DNA of 64,000 nucleotides, taken from positions 2,148,958 to 2,212,957 of the forward strand of contig NZ_LR733215.1 in NCBI RefSeq assembly GCF_902506435.1. Reading direction: 5' to 3'. The DNA comes from Nocardioides sp. AX2bis. Lineage in GTDB: Bacteria; Actinomycetota; Actinomycetes; Propionibacteriales; Nocardioidaceae. Each line of letters opens with the position of its first letter. Positions within the stretch are counted from its first letter, which is position 1. The notes beneath the pieces are model-generated. The model did no database searches. It was not told where the DNA came from and worked only from the letters and a program-made list of their open reading frames with translations. Made by a program: the position numbers and the translations under genes. Positions 33,130-42,241 of the stretch are shown one piece after another.

Positions 33130-34305
33130 TCACCGCCGGCTCATGTAGAGGTCGAAGGCGCGATAGAGCGCCCGGTTGAGCGGGAGGTCCCACTCGCCGA
33201 CGGTCTCGACGGCCTCGCCGCCGGTGCCGACCTTGAACTGGATCAGCCCGACGTGGGAGTCCTCGGGGTCGAGGGTGTCGGTGATCCCGCGCAGGTCGTA
33301 GACGTGGGCGCCGGCGGCGAGCGCGTCGCGCACCATCGCCCACTGCACGGCGTTGGACCCGCGGACCTCGCGCTTCTCGGTGGAGGAGGCGCCGTAGGAG
33401 TACCAGGCGTGGGTGCCGACCCGGATGGCGATGGTCGAGGCGACGAGGTCGCCGTCGTGGCGGGCGGCGAAGACCCGGAACCGGTCACGGTCCTCGGCGC
33501 CGAGCGCCTCGGCCATGGTGCGGAAGTACGACAGCGGGCGCGGGGTGAAGTGGTCGCGCTCGGCGGTGTGGACGTAGAGCGCGTGGAAGGCGGCCAGCTC
33601 GTCGGCCAGGCCGGCGGGGTCGCCGGCGTCGGCGGTGGTGACCTCGACGCCCTCCTTGGCGGCCTTCTTGATGTTGCGCCGCCAGAGCTGGTTCATGCCC
33701 TTGAGGACCTCGTCCTCGGTACGGGCGGTGCCGTCGGGGTGGACCAGCGGGACCTGGAAGACGTACTGCGGCTGGCCCGCCGCGAACCCGCCCTCGGCGC
33801 CCTGGTGCCGCCAGCCGAGGCGACGCAGCCCGGAGACGACGGCGGCGCCGAGCGGCTCGCGCACCGACGGGGCGAGGTCGGCCAGCCGGGCGGTGGTGTC
33901 GTCGGCGACACCGTCCTTGACCTGCTGCGCGCTCCACCGGCGGGTGACCACGGGCGGGCCGATCCGGACGCCGAAGGCGCCCTGACCCTTGACGTGGGCC
34001 GTCAGCGGGTCGAGCCAGGCGGCGAGGTCCTCGGCGGCGTCGTCCCAGTCCAGGACGGGTCCCTCGGGCAGGTAGGCCAGGAACCGCTTCACCTTCGGCA
34101 GCTGGCGGTAGAGCACCAGCGCGGCGCCGACCATCTCCTCGGCACGGTCGGGGGAGGACCGGAACCAGCCCAGCGACTCACGGCGCCACTCGCTCTTGAC
34201 CCGGCCCCAGGCCGGCGTCTGCAGGAAGCTGGCCGACGGGCGTGAGCGCAGGTGGGCGAGGTGCTCGTCCTCGGTGACGGGTCGGACGGTGAGGGCGGCA
34301 GGCAC
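33130..34305 (-). CDS. femX: FemX-type peptidoglycan bridge aminoacyltransferase
   Basis: 391 residues of the FemAB family: FLQTPAWGRVKSEW at the start, RFLAYLPEGPVLDW, then QLWRRNIKKAAKEGVEV and YSYGASSTEKREVRGSNAVQWAMVRDAL, and a DLRGITDTLDPEDSHVGLIQFKVGTGGE end. FemX adds the first amino acid, from aminoacyl-tRNA, to the lipid II stem lysine or diaminopimelate. Leaderless GTG (TAGCCT, six bases). Followed by an alanine-racemase-like gene. Confidence 0.9.
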   Translation of the reverse strand: MPAALTVRPVTEDEHLAHLRSRPSASFLQTPAWGRVKSEWRRESLGWFRSSPDRAEEMVGAALVLYRQLPKVKRFLAYLPEGPVLDWDDAAEDLAAWLDPLTAHVKGQGAFGVRIGPPVVTRRWSAQQVKDGVADDTTARLADLAPSVREPLGAAVVSGLRRLGWRHQGAEGGFAAGQPQYVFQVPLVHPDGTARTEDEVLKGMNQLWRRNIKKAAKEGVEVTTADAGDPAGLADELAAFHALYVHTAERDHFTPRPLSYFRTMAEALGAEDRDRFRVFAARHDGDLVASTIAIRVGTHAWYSYGASSTEKREVRGSNAVQWAMVRDALAAGAHVYDLRGITDTLDPEDSHVGLIQFKVGTGGEAVETVGEWDLPLNRALYRAFDLYMSRR

Positions 34306-34350
34306 GGATCGAGGCTACCGGCGACCGGGCGGTGGGCCCGACCGGGCGGG

Positions 34351-35154
34351 TCAGAGGCGTTCGCGGAGCCAGGCGAAGTCGGCGACGTGGGCCTCGGCCG
34401 GGCCGGGGGTCTCGCAGACGACCGGGGCGCCGGCGTCGCGCACCACCTGGGCCAGCAGGTCGGGGTCGATCCGGCCCTGGCCGAAGTTGGTGTGCCGGTC
34501 GGCGCCGGAGTCGAACTCGTCACGGCTGTCGTTGGCGTGCACCAGGTCGATCCGGCCGGTGATCGCGAGCACGTCCTGGACCACGGTCGTCAGGTCGTTG
34601 CCGCCCGCGTGGGCGTGGCAGGTGTCGAGGCAGAACCCGACCATGTCGGCGCCCTCGGCCGAGGAGATCGCGTCCCACACCCGCCCGATCCGCTCCAGGT
34701 AGCGGGTCATCGCGTTGTCCCCGCCGGCGGTGTTCTCGATCAGCAGCGGGAGCTTGAGGTCGGTGGCCTCGACGGCCTTGCGCCAGTTGTCGAACCCGGT
34801 CTCCGGGTCGTCGGCCTTGTTCACGTGCCCGCCGTGCACGATCAGGCCCTTCGCGCCGATCTCGGCCGCGGCGTCGACGTGCTTCTGGAGCAGCTTGCGG
34901 CTCGGGATCCGGATCCGGTTGTTCGTGGTGGCGACGTTGACGATGTACGGCGCGTGGACGTAGAGGTCCACGCCGGCCGCCTCCGCGTCGGCCCGCAGCC
35001 CCTCGGCGCCCCCGGCGTAGGCCACCTCGGGGCCGGCGTAGCCCTGCGGGTCGCCCAGGAACATCTGCACCAGCGGCGCCCCCCGCTCCCGGGCCTCGGC
35101 CAGCGGGTCGGTCTGGTCGACGTGGGCGCCGATGGCGATCGTGGTGCTGCTCAT
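34351..35154 (-). CDS. nfo: Deoxyribonuclease IV (AP endonuclease)
   Basis: 267 residues. The TIM-barrel metal site of endonuclease IV is present: IGAHV, LYVHAPYIVN, LIVHGGHVNK, LLIENTAGGD, GFCLDTCHAHAGG, LVHANDSRDEFDSGADRHTNFGQG. It cleaves DNA 5' to abasic sites in base-excision repair. The ATG is preceded by TACCCT seven bases upstream (leaderless). A repeat element lies between it and the patatin gene. Confidence 0.93.
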   Translation of the reverse strand: MSSTTIAIGAHVDQTDPLAEARERGAPLVQMFLGDPQGYAGPEVAYAGGAEGLRADAEAAGVDLYVHAPYIVNVATTNNRIRIPSRKLLQKHVDAAAEIGAKGLIVHGGHVNKADDPETGFDNWRKAVEATDLKLPLLIENTAGGDNAMTRYLERIGRVWDAISSAEGADMVGFCLDTCHAHAGGNDLTTVVQDVLAITGRIDLVHANDSRDEFDSGADRHTNFGQGRIDPDLLAQVVRDAGAPVVCETPGPAEAHVADFAWLRERL

Positions 35155-35188
35155 GCGGGCCAGGGTAGGCGGGCCGTCCGGGGGTGCG

Positions 35189-35264
35189 GGAAGTCCCCGG
35201 TCGGCCGGGGACTTCTGAACATGTCGGGCTTTGCAAAGGCCGACAAGTTCGAAACCTGCCCGTC
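35189..35264. repeat. 76-bp double-palindrome repeat, copy A
   Basis: GAAGTCCCCGG-TCGG-CCGGGGACTTC (35190-35215) is followed by a near-perfect 28-base palindrome (35220-35247, centred on TTTGCAAA) and a TTCGAAACCTGCCCGTC tail. Copy B at 56118-56193 has the same length and differs at only four positions. Here it lies downstream of the patatin gene and upstream of nfo, and can act as a terminator. Confidence 0.85.
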
Positions 35265-35273
35265 CAGTCCGGC

Positions 35274-36578
35274 TCAGCCGACCGGGGCCTGGATCGGCCC
35301 GGTCTCCCACAGGTCGGGGTGCTCGGCCAGCCAGGTCCGCGCGTCCCGGCGGCCGAGGTCGCGGGCGGCGTCGAAGAAGTCGGGGTCGAACAGCAGGTAG
35401 CTCAGCAGCTCGCCCTGCAGCGGGCTGTCGCTGCCGAGCAGCCGGTGCACCACCTGCAGGTCGGGGTCGGACAGGGTGCCGCGCCACGACTTGTGGTTCT
35501 CGCGGAACACCTCCAGCGCCGTGTCGGCCAGGGCGTCGCCCCGCTCGGGGGCGATCGCGACGTAGGGCACGACGCGGTACCCCGGCTTCCCCCGCGACGA
35601 GCGGTGCCGGTCGAGCGCGGGGCGGAGGTCGTCGTCGGCGGCCATCGCGTTGGTCTCGGCCAGTCGACGGAGGTCGTGGCGCATCGGGTCGTCCATCACC
35701 GACCCGAGCAGGGTGGCGCCGCCGTCGCCGAGGTCGACCGGGGCGCGGTCGAGGGCCGGGTCGGCCGGGCGCGGGTGCAGGCTGCCGGTGCCGACGGCCA
35801 CGACCCGCTCGGCGCCGAGCTCGAGCGCGGGGGCCAGCGGCACCCGGCGGCGGGTGGCGCCGTCGGCGTACCAGCCTGCGGCCTCCTCCGGGGAGTCCAC
35901 CCGCACCGAGGGGAACAGCGTCGGGATGGCCGAGGAGGCCATCAGGTGCTCCACGCCGAGGCGGGTCCGTACGAACCGGCGGTAGCCGTCCGGCGTCGGG
36001 GAGCCCGGCAGGTCGGTGTGGTCGGGACCGGTCTCGGTGAACATCACGACCTCACCGGTGCGGACGGCCGTGGCCACCACCGACAGGGCGTGCACCCGGC
36101 CCTGCTCGAGGTTGTCGTGCAGCGAGTCCCAGGTGATCGCCCGGCCCAGGGTGCGGGCCAGCGGAGCCGTGCCGAACAGCCCGCGCAGCCGGAAGACCGA
36201 CAGGCCCAGGGTCTCGGAGGCGTAGCGCAGCGCGACGACCGGGACCTGCTGCCACAGCGGGCGGATCACGTGCCGCTTGGTGGCCTGGCCGAGGGTGGCC
36301 ACGAGACGCTCGACCTGCTCCTCGGCGTCGAGGTGCGCGGTCGAGGTGAGTGCGGCGGCGAGCAGCGCGCCGGCGCTGGTGCCGAGGTGCAGGGTCGGGT
36401 GCACCCCTCGGCGCTCGAGCTCGGGGAGGAGGACCTCGAGCACCCCGACCTGGTACGCCGAGCGGGCGCCGCCGGCGTCGAGCACCAGGGCGACCTCACC
36501 GTCCGTCCCCGCCCCGTCGCGCGGGGACCCGTCGGGACGGGCGGGACGGGAGGGGCGGCGGGGCTCGGCAGGGGGCAC
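35274..36578 (-). CDS. Patatin-like phospholipase
   Basis: 434 residues. The oxyanion loop [17 protein letters not shown], nucleophile motif [13 protein letters not shown] (GXSXG) and DGATRRR (catalytic Asp) mark a patatin-like Ser/Asp acyl hydrolase. There is no signal peptide. The frame extends to 36722, but GTG 36578 lies seven bases after TAGCAT and gives a leaderless start, whereas the longer form would run into the rpsF leader. Confidence 0.88.
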   Translation of the reverse strand: MPPAEPRRPSRPARPDGSPRDGAGTDGEVALVLDAGGARSAYQVGVLEVLLPELERRGVHPTLHLGTSAGALLAAALTSTAHLDAEEQVERLVATLGQATKRHVIRPLWQQVPVVALRYASETLGLSVFRLRGLFGTAPLARTLGRAITWDSLHDNLEQGRVHALSVVATAVRTGEVVMFTETGPDHTDLPGSPTPDGYRRFVRTRLGVEHLMASSAIPTLFPSVRVDSPEEAAGWYADGATRRRVPLAPALELGAERVVAVGTGSLHPRPADPALDRAPVDLGDGGATLLGSVMDDPMRHDLRRLAETNAMAADDDLRPALDRHRSSRGKPGYRVVPYVAIAPERGDALADTALEVFRENHKSWRGTLSDPDLQVVHRLLGSDSPLQGELLSYLLFDPDFFDAARDLGRRDARTWLAEHPDLWETGPIQAPVG

Positions 36579-36645
36579 CCGCCGGATGCTAGACGGTGCG
36601 CCCGGGCCTGGGGACGATGATTTCGGCACCTCGGCGACACGCTGG

Positions 36646-36765
36646 TACCTTGTGCTGTCCTCGCGACCAGCCGGACCCGCAGACCGGGTCCGCGCCCCGA
36701 GGAGCACAGGCCCTCCTGCCACGGAGATTCCGTGGCCACCTAGCCCACAGGAGGTGGAGACAGCC
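36646..36765 (+). promoter_or_regulatory. rpsF leader with SD-sequestering structure
   Basis: TACCTT (36646-36651) is a plausible -10. The leader holds hairpin CGGACCC/GGGTCCG (36672-36678, 36686-36692), then CCTCCTG (36712-36718), complementary to CAGGAGG (36748-36754), which is the rpsF ribosome-binding site. Between them CCACGGA/TCCGTGG (36719-36725, 36729-36735) forms an inner hairpin. This would hide the Shine-Dalgarno and resembles the known S6:S18 autoregulatory leaders, though I could not match the protein-binding bulge. Confidence 0.6.
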
Positions 36766-37056
36766 TTGCGCGCTTACGAAGTCATGGTCATCCTTGACCC
36801 CAGTCTCGACGAGCGGACTGTCGAGCCGTCGCTCGACAAGTACCTCAACGTCATCCGCAAGGACGGCGGCACGATCGACAACCTCGACGTCTGGGGCCGT
36901 CGGCGCCTGGCCTACGAGGTCAAGAAGAACGCCGAGGGCATCTACGCCGTCGTCACGCTGCAGGCCGAGCCGGCCACGGTCAAGGAGTTCGACCGCCAGC
37001 TCACCCTGAACGAGTCGATCCTGCGTACCAAGGTCCTCCGGCCCGACGCCCACTGA
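36766..37056 (+). CDS. rpsF: 30S ribosomal protein bS6
   Basis: 96 residues: [53 protein letters not shown] and [15 protein letters not shown] are the full bS6 sequence. The start is TTG 36766, preceded by AGGAGGT at the expected distance; the longer frame upstream is the leader. bS6 binds 16S rRNA together with bS18. It leads the rpsF-ssb-rpsR-rplI operon. Confidence 0.97.
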   Translation: MRAYEVMVILDPSLDERTVEPSLDKYLNVIRKDGGTIDNLDVWGRRRLAYEVKKNAEGIYAVVTLQAEPATVKEFDRQLTLNESILRTKVLRPDAH

Positions 37057-37073
37057 TCGCAGCCCTGCCTGTG

Positions 37074-37093
37074 GACAGCCGCTGACGGCTGTC
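37074..37093 (+). other. Hairpin in the rpsF-ssb spacer
   Basis: GACAGCCG-CTGA-CGGCTGTC is a perfect eight-pair hairpin between rpsF and ssb. It could be a processing or attenuation site that sets the ratio of bS6 to SSB. There is no T-run. Confidence 0.45.
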
Positions 37094-37160
37094 GGCGCGG
37101 CACGGCACGATCGGCGGACACCGCTCCGGACACCGCACCACCTCGACCCAGGAGAACCCC

Positions 37161-37763
37161 ATGGCAGGCGAGACCGTCATCACCGTCGTCGGCAACCTCG
37201 TCGACGACCCCGAGCTTCGCTTCACGCCCTCCGGGGCGGCCGTGGCGAACTTCCGGATCGCGTCGACTCCGCGGACCTTCGACAAGAACACCAACGAGTG
37301 GAAGGACGGCGAAGGCCTGTTCCTCTCCTGCTCGGTGTGGCGTCAGGCCGCGGAGAACGTCGCCGAGTCCCTCCAGAAGGGGATGCGCGTGGTCGTGCAG
37401 GGGCGGCTCAAGCAGCGCTCCTACGAGACCCGTGAGGGCGAGAAGCGCACCGTCGTCGAGCTCGAGGTCGAGGAGGTCGGGCCGTCGCTGAAGTACGCCA
37501 CGGCCAAGGTCGCCCGAGCCAGCCGCTCCGGCGGCAACGGCCAGGGCGGCGGCGGGTACGGCGGGGGCGCCCCTCAGGGCGGCTCCGGCGGCCAGGGCAA
37601 CCAGGGTGGTTCCGGCGGCGGCGGTTCGTACGGCGGGGACGACCCGTGGGCGACCCCGGCTCCCCAGCAGGGGGGTCAGGGCGGCCAGCAGCGTCCCGCC
37701 GGTGGCCAGCAGGCCGACCCCTGGGGGGCTCCGGGCGTCGGCTCGGAAGAGCCCCCCTTCTGA
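37161..37763 (+). CDS. ssb: Single-stranded DNA-binding protein
   Basis: 200 residues. The OB fold spans residues 1-115 ([74 protein letters not shown]), then a Gly/Gln-rich linker of about 70 residues and the acidic partner-binding tip ending EEPPF. It protects ssDNA and recruits repair and replication proteins. Its place between rpsF and rpsR is conserved. AGGAG lies at 37151. Confidence 0.97.
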   Translation: MAGETVITVVGNLVDDPELRFTPSGAAVANFRIASTPRTFDKNTNEWKDGEGLFLSCSVWRQAAENVAESLQKGMRVVVQGRLKQRSYETREGEKRTVVELEVEEVGPSLKYATAKVARASRSGGNGQGGGGYGGGAPQGGSGGQGNQGGSGGGGSYGGDDPWATPAPQQGGQGGQQRPAGGQQADPWGAPGVGSEEPPF

Positions 37764-37832
37764 TCCAGCACCCATCCACCATTCCGGTCCGGACACCACA
37801 ACGGACCGGGCTCATCGAAGGAGAGCACCGCA

Positions 37833-38069
37833 ATGGCCAAGCCAGTGGTCCGCAAGCCGAAGAAGAAGGTTTGCCAGTTCTGCAAGGAGAAGGCGACCGG
37901 TGTCGACTACAAGGACGCCGCCCTGCTCCGCAAGTTCATCTCCGACCGCGGCAAGATCCGCGCGCGTCGGGTCACGGGCAACTGTGTCCAGCACCAGCGC
38001 GACGTCGCCACGGCCGTGAAGAACGCCCGTGAGGTCGCCCTGCTGCCGTACACCGCGACCGGTCGCTGA
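37833..38069 (+). CDS. rpsR: 30S ribosomal protein bS18
   Basis: 78 residues: [46 protein letters not shown] is bS18 with the zinc-ribbon cysteines (CXXC and NC), i.e. the C+ form. Actinobacteria often carry a second, Cys-free paralogue used under zinc limitation; none is visible here. bS18 pairs with bS6 in the 30S platform. Confidence 0.97.
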   Translation: MAKPVVRKPKKKVCQFCKEKATGVDYKDAALLRKFISDRGKIRARRVTGNCVQHQRDVATAVKNAREVALLPYTATGR

Positions 38070-38082
38070 GAGGACTGACGAC

Positions 38083-38529
38083 ATGAAGCTCATCCTCACC
38101 CAGGAGGTCGACGGCCTCGGTGCCCCCGGGGACGTCGTGGACGTCAAGCCCGGCTACGGCCGCAACTACCTCGTCCCGCGCGGCGAGGCCCTGGTCTGGA
38201 CCCGCGGTGGCGAGAAGACCGTGGAGTCCATCAAGGCCGCCCGCGGCGCCCGCGCCGTGCGTGACCGCGACCACGCGGTCGAGGTCAAGGCCTCGCTCGA
38301 GGGCTCGACGGTCGACCTGCCGGTGCGCGCCGGTGCCGGGGGCCGTCTCTTCGGCGCCGTCACCACCGGTGACATCGCCTCGGCGATCGGCACCGCGTCC
38401 GGCGAGAAGATCGACAAGCGCACGATCGTGCTCGGCAACCCGATCAAGTCGCTCGGCAGGCACACCGTCGGTGTGCGCCTCCACGAGGAGGTCTCGGCCA
38501 CGGTGACGCTCAACGTCGTCCCCGCCTGA
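38083..38529 (+). CDS. rplI: 50S ribosomal protein bL9
   Basis: 148 residues: [36 protein letters not shown] is the bL9 N-terminal domain, followed by the connecting helix and a C-terminal domain with [13 protein letters not shown]. The ATG follows rpsR by 13 bases. A terminator hairpin lies downstream. Confidence 0.97.
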   Translation: MKLILTQEVDGLGAPGDVVDVKPGYGRNYLVPRGEALVWTRGGEKTVESIKAARGARAVRDRDHAVEVKASLEGSTVDLPVRAGAGGRLFGAVTTGDIASAIGTASGEKIDKRTIVLGNPIKSLGRHTVGVRLHEEVSATVTLNVVPA

Positions 38530-38558
38530 CCGAGCCACCCGCACCACCCGCAGTACCA

Positions 38559-38590
38559 CGACGGCCGTCCCCCTCGGGGGGCGGCCGTCG
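38559..38590. terminator. Terminator of the rpsF-rplI operon
   Basis: GACGGCCG and CGGCCGTC pair around a further CCCCC/GGGGG stem, giving a long GC-rich hairpin 30 bases after rplI. It also lies just downstream of the convergent secreted-protein gene. Confidence 0.75.
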
Positions 38591-38604
38591 TCGCGTCCGG
38601 GCGG

Positions 38605-39780
38605 TCAGCGCGCCACGAGGCCGTCGAGGACGGCGGGTCGCTGCGCGCTCACCGTGCCTGCGCGGAGCTGGAGACGGCCGCTGGTCGGGCGGTCGTAGGC
38701 GGCCAGCACGACCACCTGGGCCTGACGGGTCCGCTCGGCGCGCTGCGGCACCACCGCCCACCGACCGCGGTCCAGCCGCCACTCGACGACCCCCAGGCCG
38801 GGCCCCGTGGGCGCCACGACCCGCAGGTCGCGCACCCCGGTCAGCCGGGTGCTCAGGACGGCCCCGCGGGTCCGGGTCACCAGCACGTCCCCGCCGAGGG
38901 CACCCTTCGTGCCGCGGGTCGCCCAGCCGGCGGGGGCCGCCAGCTCACGGGGGACGTGGAACGCGCGGCGCTGGGGCGTGGGGTCGGTGTTGCCCGCGAC
39001 GTCGGTGGCCGTCGCGGTGACCTCGTGGTCGCCCGCGGCGAGCCGACCGAGCCGGAGGGGCCCGCCGGCGCACTCACGCGCGACGCCGTCGAGGGCGCAG
39101 GTCCAGGTGACCGGGGTCGTCCGCGTCCCCTCGTCGGCGCCGACGAAGACCCCCGGCTTGAGCGTGGCCTGCACCGGCGAGCCCGGGGTGACGGGGTCCG
39201 GGTCCAGGCCACCGACCCGGGTCTCGGGCGCCCGGGTGTCGGAGCGCCAGGTCGCGGTGGCCGGGGAGGCGCTGTCGTCGTCGGGGGCGGTCTCGCGGCC
39301 CGGCTGCAGGAGGCTGCCACGCCAGTCGACCGGGGCGTCGCCCTCGTCGACCGCGTGGACCTCGAACCGCCAGGGGCCCTGGCCGCTCCCGACCTGCGTG
39401 TCGGGCAGGTCCTCGTAGGTCACCGGGCTGGTGCAGGGCTCGAGGTCCGTGGTCACCGCCCCGACGACGCGGCAGCGGAAGCCCCACGGGCCGGCGTCGC
39501 CGTCCTCGACGACCTCGTGGAACTCGAAGGTCACGGTGTCCTCGGCGATCCAGCCCGCGGCGTTCGGCACGAAGCTGCGGCCGGTGATCTCGGTGTCGGG
39601 GGGCGTGGTGTCGTCGCAGCCGGGATCCAGCAGCGGGAGGTCCTGGCGCTCGGTCAGGCAGCCAGGGGCGGCGGCCTGGCTCGCGGGAGGGACCGCGGTG
39701 GCGAGGGACAGGCCGAGGGCGAGCGTCGCCACGGCGGCGAGGCCTCGAGGGGTACGTGCGGGGTGGACCGTGCGAGCCAT
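38605..39780 (-). CDS. Secreted protein with Ig-like segments
   Basis: 391 residues. MARTVHPARTPRGLAAVATLALGLSLATA plus an AXA site is a Sec signal. The mature protein holds PPDTEITGRSFVPNAAGWIAEDTVTFEFHEV and a later APETRVGGLDP...GDHEVTATATDVAGNTDPTPQRRAF, which resemble the bacterial Ig-like modules of surface proteins, with a C-terminal domain of about 90 residues that I do not recognise. No anchor or catalytic motif was found. Function unknown. Confidence 0.72.
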   Translation of the reverse strand: MARTVHPARTPRGLAAVATLALGLSLATAVPPASQAAAPGCLTERQDLPLLDPGCDDTTPPDTEITGRSFVPNAAGWIAEDTVTFEFHEVVEDGDAGPWGFRCRVVGAVTTDLEPCTSPVTYEDLPDTQVGSGQGPWRFEVHAVDEGDAPVDWRGSLLQPGRETAPDDDSASPATATWRSDTRAPETRVGGLDPDPVTPGSPVQATLKPGVFVGADEGTRTTPVTWTCALDGVARECAGGPLRLGRLAAGDHEVTATATDVAGNTDPTPQRRAFHVPRELAAPAGWATRGTKGALGGDVLVTRTRGAVLSTRLTGVRDLRVVAPTGPGLGVVEWRLDRGRWAVVPQRAERTRQAQVVVLAAYDRPTSGRLQLRAGTVSAQRPAVLDGLVAR

Positions 39781-39837
39781 GAGGACTCCGGGGGGCGAGG
39801 GGCGGGGGAGACCGGTCCCGAGGCCGGTGCGGTCACC

Positions 39838-40389
39838 CTAGGAACGCGGCGGGCCCGGCGCAGCCGTCCGTCTCGCCCACGAGCGACCGGCGTAGACCAG
39901 CAGCACGACCACGGATCCGACCGCGGCCAGCAGCGCCAGTCCGGCGGTGGGGCCGGCGAGCGCGTCGACCCCGGCGCCGAGCACCACCGCCGGCAGCACG
40001 GCGACCGCGACGGTCAGGGTGCGCACCGAGCCGAGCCAGCCGGCAGCGGCGGGGTCGCCGGCCTCGCGGGCCGCCGCGGTCAGGGAGTGCATCAGGGTGC
40101 CGGTGGCGGCGAGGGCCGGCAGCGAGACCGCCCAGGCCAGCGCCGGGTCGGCCCTGAGGTCGGAGGTCAGGTCGGGCGCGACGAGCACGGCCGACGTCAG
40201 CCCGGCGAGGACGACCAGGGCCAGCGCGGCGGTGCGGTGGGGCAGGTCCCGCGGCAGCCGGACGACGGCCAGCAGCACCAGTGCCCAGCCGAGCGGGTCG
40301 GGGGTGGCGTCGACCCCGCCGGTGTCCACCCGGAGCGTGACCAGGAGGAGGCCGAGCGCGGCGACCAGCAGCGGCTGCACGGCGCTCAT
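39838..40389 (-). CDS. Multi-pass membrane protein, unrecognised
   Basis: 183 residues with five or six hydrophobic segments (VQPLLVAALGLLLVTLRV, PLGWALVLLAVVRL, TAALALVVLAGLTSAVLV, AVAVLPAVVLGAGV, AGLALLAAVGSVVVLLVY). The start ATG 40389 lies 34 bases after the MATE gene stop on the same strand, so it is probably cotranscribed with that pump. No family recognised. Confidence 0.65.
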   Translation of the reverse strand: MSAVQPLLVAALGLLLVTLRVDTGGVDATPDPLGWALVLLAVVRLPRDLPHRTAALALVVLAGLTSAVLVAPDLTSDLRADPALAWAVSLPALAATGTLMHSLTAAAREAGDPAAAGWLGSVRTLTVAVAVLPAVVLGAGVDALAGPTAGLALLAAVGSVVVLLVYAGRSWARRTAAPGPPRS

Positions 40390-40423
40390 GCTGGCACGCC
40401 CGGGACGGGCGGCGTGGGGCCGC

Positions 40424-41794
40424 TCACCGGCCGGCGCCGGTGACCAGCCAGGCGCCGCCGCGCTCGCGGTGCACCAGGGCGAGCCCGCGGGCGCCCATGA
40501 AGACGAACGAGAACACCACCCAGACCCCGACCAGGCCACCGCCGGCACCGGCCACGAGCAGCACCACCGGGGCGTGCGCCAGCAGGACCAGCGTCCCCGC
40601 CCGGGCGAGGTAGGCCCCGTCCCCGGCACCGATCAGCACCCCGTCCAGGACGAAGACCACCCCGGCCAGCGGCTGGGCGAGCGCGGCGACCAGCAGCACC
40701 GGGACCAGCCGCTCGTGCACCTGCGCGTCGCTGCTGAAGAGCGGACCGAGCAGGGGCGCGGCGACGGCCAGGAGCACCCCGGTGACCAGCCCGCTGAGCA
40801 GTCCCCAGCGCAGCATCCGCCGGGTCACCGCCCGCGTCCCCTCGACGTCCCCGGCACCGAGGTAGCGCCCGGTGATCGCCTGCGCGGCGATCGCGATGGC
40901 GTCGAGCACGAACGCCAGGAACGTCCACAGCGTCATCGCCAGCTGGTGGGTGGCGAGGTCGACGGTGCGCTCGGCGGCGGGGGCGATCGCGACGGCGTAC
41001 GTCGTGACCAGCAGCGCGGCGCGCAGCGTCAGGGTCCGCACCACCAGCGGGCCCGCGGCCCGGGCCGCCTCCCGGACCCCGCGGGTGTCGGGGCGCAGCG
41101 AGGCGCCCTCGCGGCGGGCCCCGCGGACGACGACCGCGACCAGCGCCGCGGCGCTGAGGACCTGGGCGACCACCGAGCCGATCGCGGAGCCGGCGATGCC
41201 GAGCGCCGGCAGCGGGCCGGTGCCGAAGACCAGCAGGACGTTGAGGACGAGGTTGACCACGTTGCCGGCGACGGCGACGACCAGGGGGGTGCGGACGTCC
41301 TGGAAGCCGCGGAGCACGCCGGTCGCGGCCAGCATCACCAGCAGCGGGGTCGTGCCGAGCGCGGCGATGCGCAGGTAGGTGAGCGCTGCGTCCTCGACGG
41401 CCGCCTCCGCCCCGAAGATCCCGACGAGGGGTCCGGCGAGCGCCAGCAGGACCGCGGTGGCCGCGACGCCGATCAGGACGGCCAGCCAGATCCCGTCGAC
41501 GCCCTGGGCCAGGGCCCCGGCCCGGTCGCCGGCCCCGACCCGGCGGGCCACGCTGGCGGTGGTGCCGTAGGCCAGGAAGACGCAGAGCCCGACCACGGTC
41601 TGCAGCACGGTGGCCGCGACCCCGAGTCCGGCCAGCGGGATCGTGCCCAGGTGGCCGACGACGGCGGCGTCGCCGAGCAGGAACAGCGGCTCCGCGACGA
41701 GGGCCAGGAAGGCCGGCACCGCCAGTCGCACGATCTCGGCGTCGTGGCGCCTGCGGTGTCGTCGCAGGTCAGCGCGGGCGGGTGGGGTGCGCAC
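40424..41794 (-). CDS. MATE family efflux transporter
   Basis: 456 residues with 12 hydrophobic segments in two repeats: EIVRLAVPAFLALVAEPLFLLGDAAVVGHLG opens the first and GPLVVRTLTLRAALLVTTYAVA the second, typical of NorM/DinF-type MATE antiporters. GTG 41794 follows AGGAG; a TTG at 41812 is the longer option. A MATE gene between rplI and dnaB is conserved in Streptomyces, supporting chromosomal synteny. Confidence 0.9.
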   Translation of the reverse strand: MRTPPARADLRRHRRRHDAEIVRLAVPAFLALVAEPLFLLGDAAVVGHLGTIPLAGLGVAATVLQTVVGLCVFLAYGTTASVARRVGAGDRAGALAQGVDGIWLAVLIGVAATAVLLALAGPLVGIFGAEAAVEDAALTYLRIAALGTTPLLVMLAATGVLRGFQDVRTPLVVAVAGNVVNLVLNVLLVFGTGPLPALGIAGSAIGSVVAQVLSAAALVAVVVRGARREGASLRPDTRGVREAARAAGPLVVRTLTLRAALLVTTYAVAIAPAAERTVDLATHQLAMTLWTFLAFVLDAIAIAAQAITGRYLGAGDVEGTRAVTRRMLRWGLLSGLVTGVLLAVAAPLLGPLFSSDAQVHERLVPVLLVAALAQPLAGVVFVLDGVLIGAGDGAYLARAGTLVLLAHAPVVLLVAGAGGGLVGVWVVFSFVFMGARGLALVHRERGGAWLVTGAGR

Positions 41795-42241
41795 CTGGCT
41801 CCTGCTTGACAAGGGCCGGATCGGCCCGGTGGATAACGGGGGTCAGTCTGTGGAAAGTCTGACTTAAGTCCGGCCCCGTGGTCGACCGGCAGAGGGTCTT
41901 GACATGGACGGCCGGTGAACGTAGGTGGGACCGAACTTTTTCAGTTCCACATGCTGTCAGACACATCGCAGCAGGTCAGAGTGGGTGTCGGGGATAGGAA
42001 CGGCGTGTCGTCCACAGGGTCGCTCACACTCACCCCACAGGTTCGGGCGGGTCTGCCGGAGTTGTCCCCAGGTTATCCACAGGACCTGTGGACAACGGAA
42101 TAGGTCGGGGCCGTCGACGGGCCGTACGGTCGCGGTTCCGGTCGATCCGCCGAGGCCTGTCGGCGCTCCGTCCTAGCGTCGGTCCCGAGGTCGTCCAGCA
42201 GCCCCCGACCTGACCAGCCGACCCGCCGAGGAGGGCGCCGC
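41795..42241. other. 447-base intergenic region with DnaA boxes
   Basis: No gene is supported here. The region contains a perfect DnaA box TTATCCACA (42073-42081) facing TGTGGACAA (42087-42095), together forming the inverted repeat TCCACAGG-A-CCTGTGGA. Weaker boxes lie at 41828 (TTATCCACC, reverse), 41849, 42008 and 42062. DnaA titration or DnaA control of dnaB is likely; a secondary origin is less likely since no clear AT-rich unwinding element is present. Confidence 0.6.
41899..41927 (+). promoter_or_regulatory. dnaB: Candidate dnaB promoter
   Basis: TTGACA (41899-41904), 17 bases, TAGGTG (41922-41927) is the best sigma-70-type match in the gap. It would give a leader of about 300 bases that contains most of the DnaA boxes. 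Confidence 0.5.

Noticed and set aside
41828-42095. Possible chromosomal origin (oriC)
   Set aside because: There are DnaA boxes, but no dnaA, dnaN, rpmH or clear AT-rich unwinding stretch; the neighbours are dnaB and a MATE pump. Treated as a regulatory or titration site.
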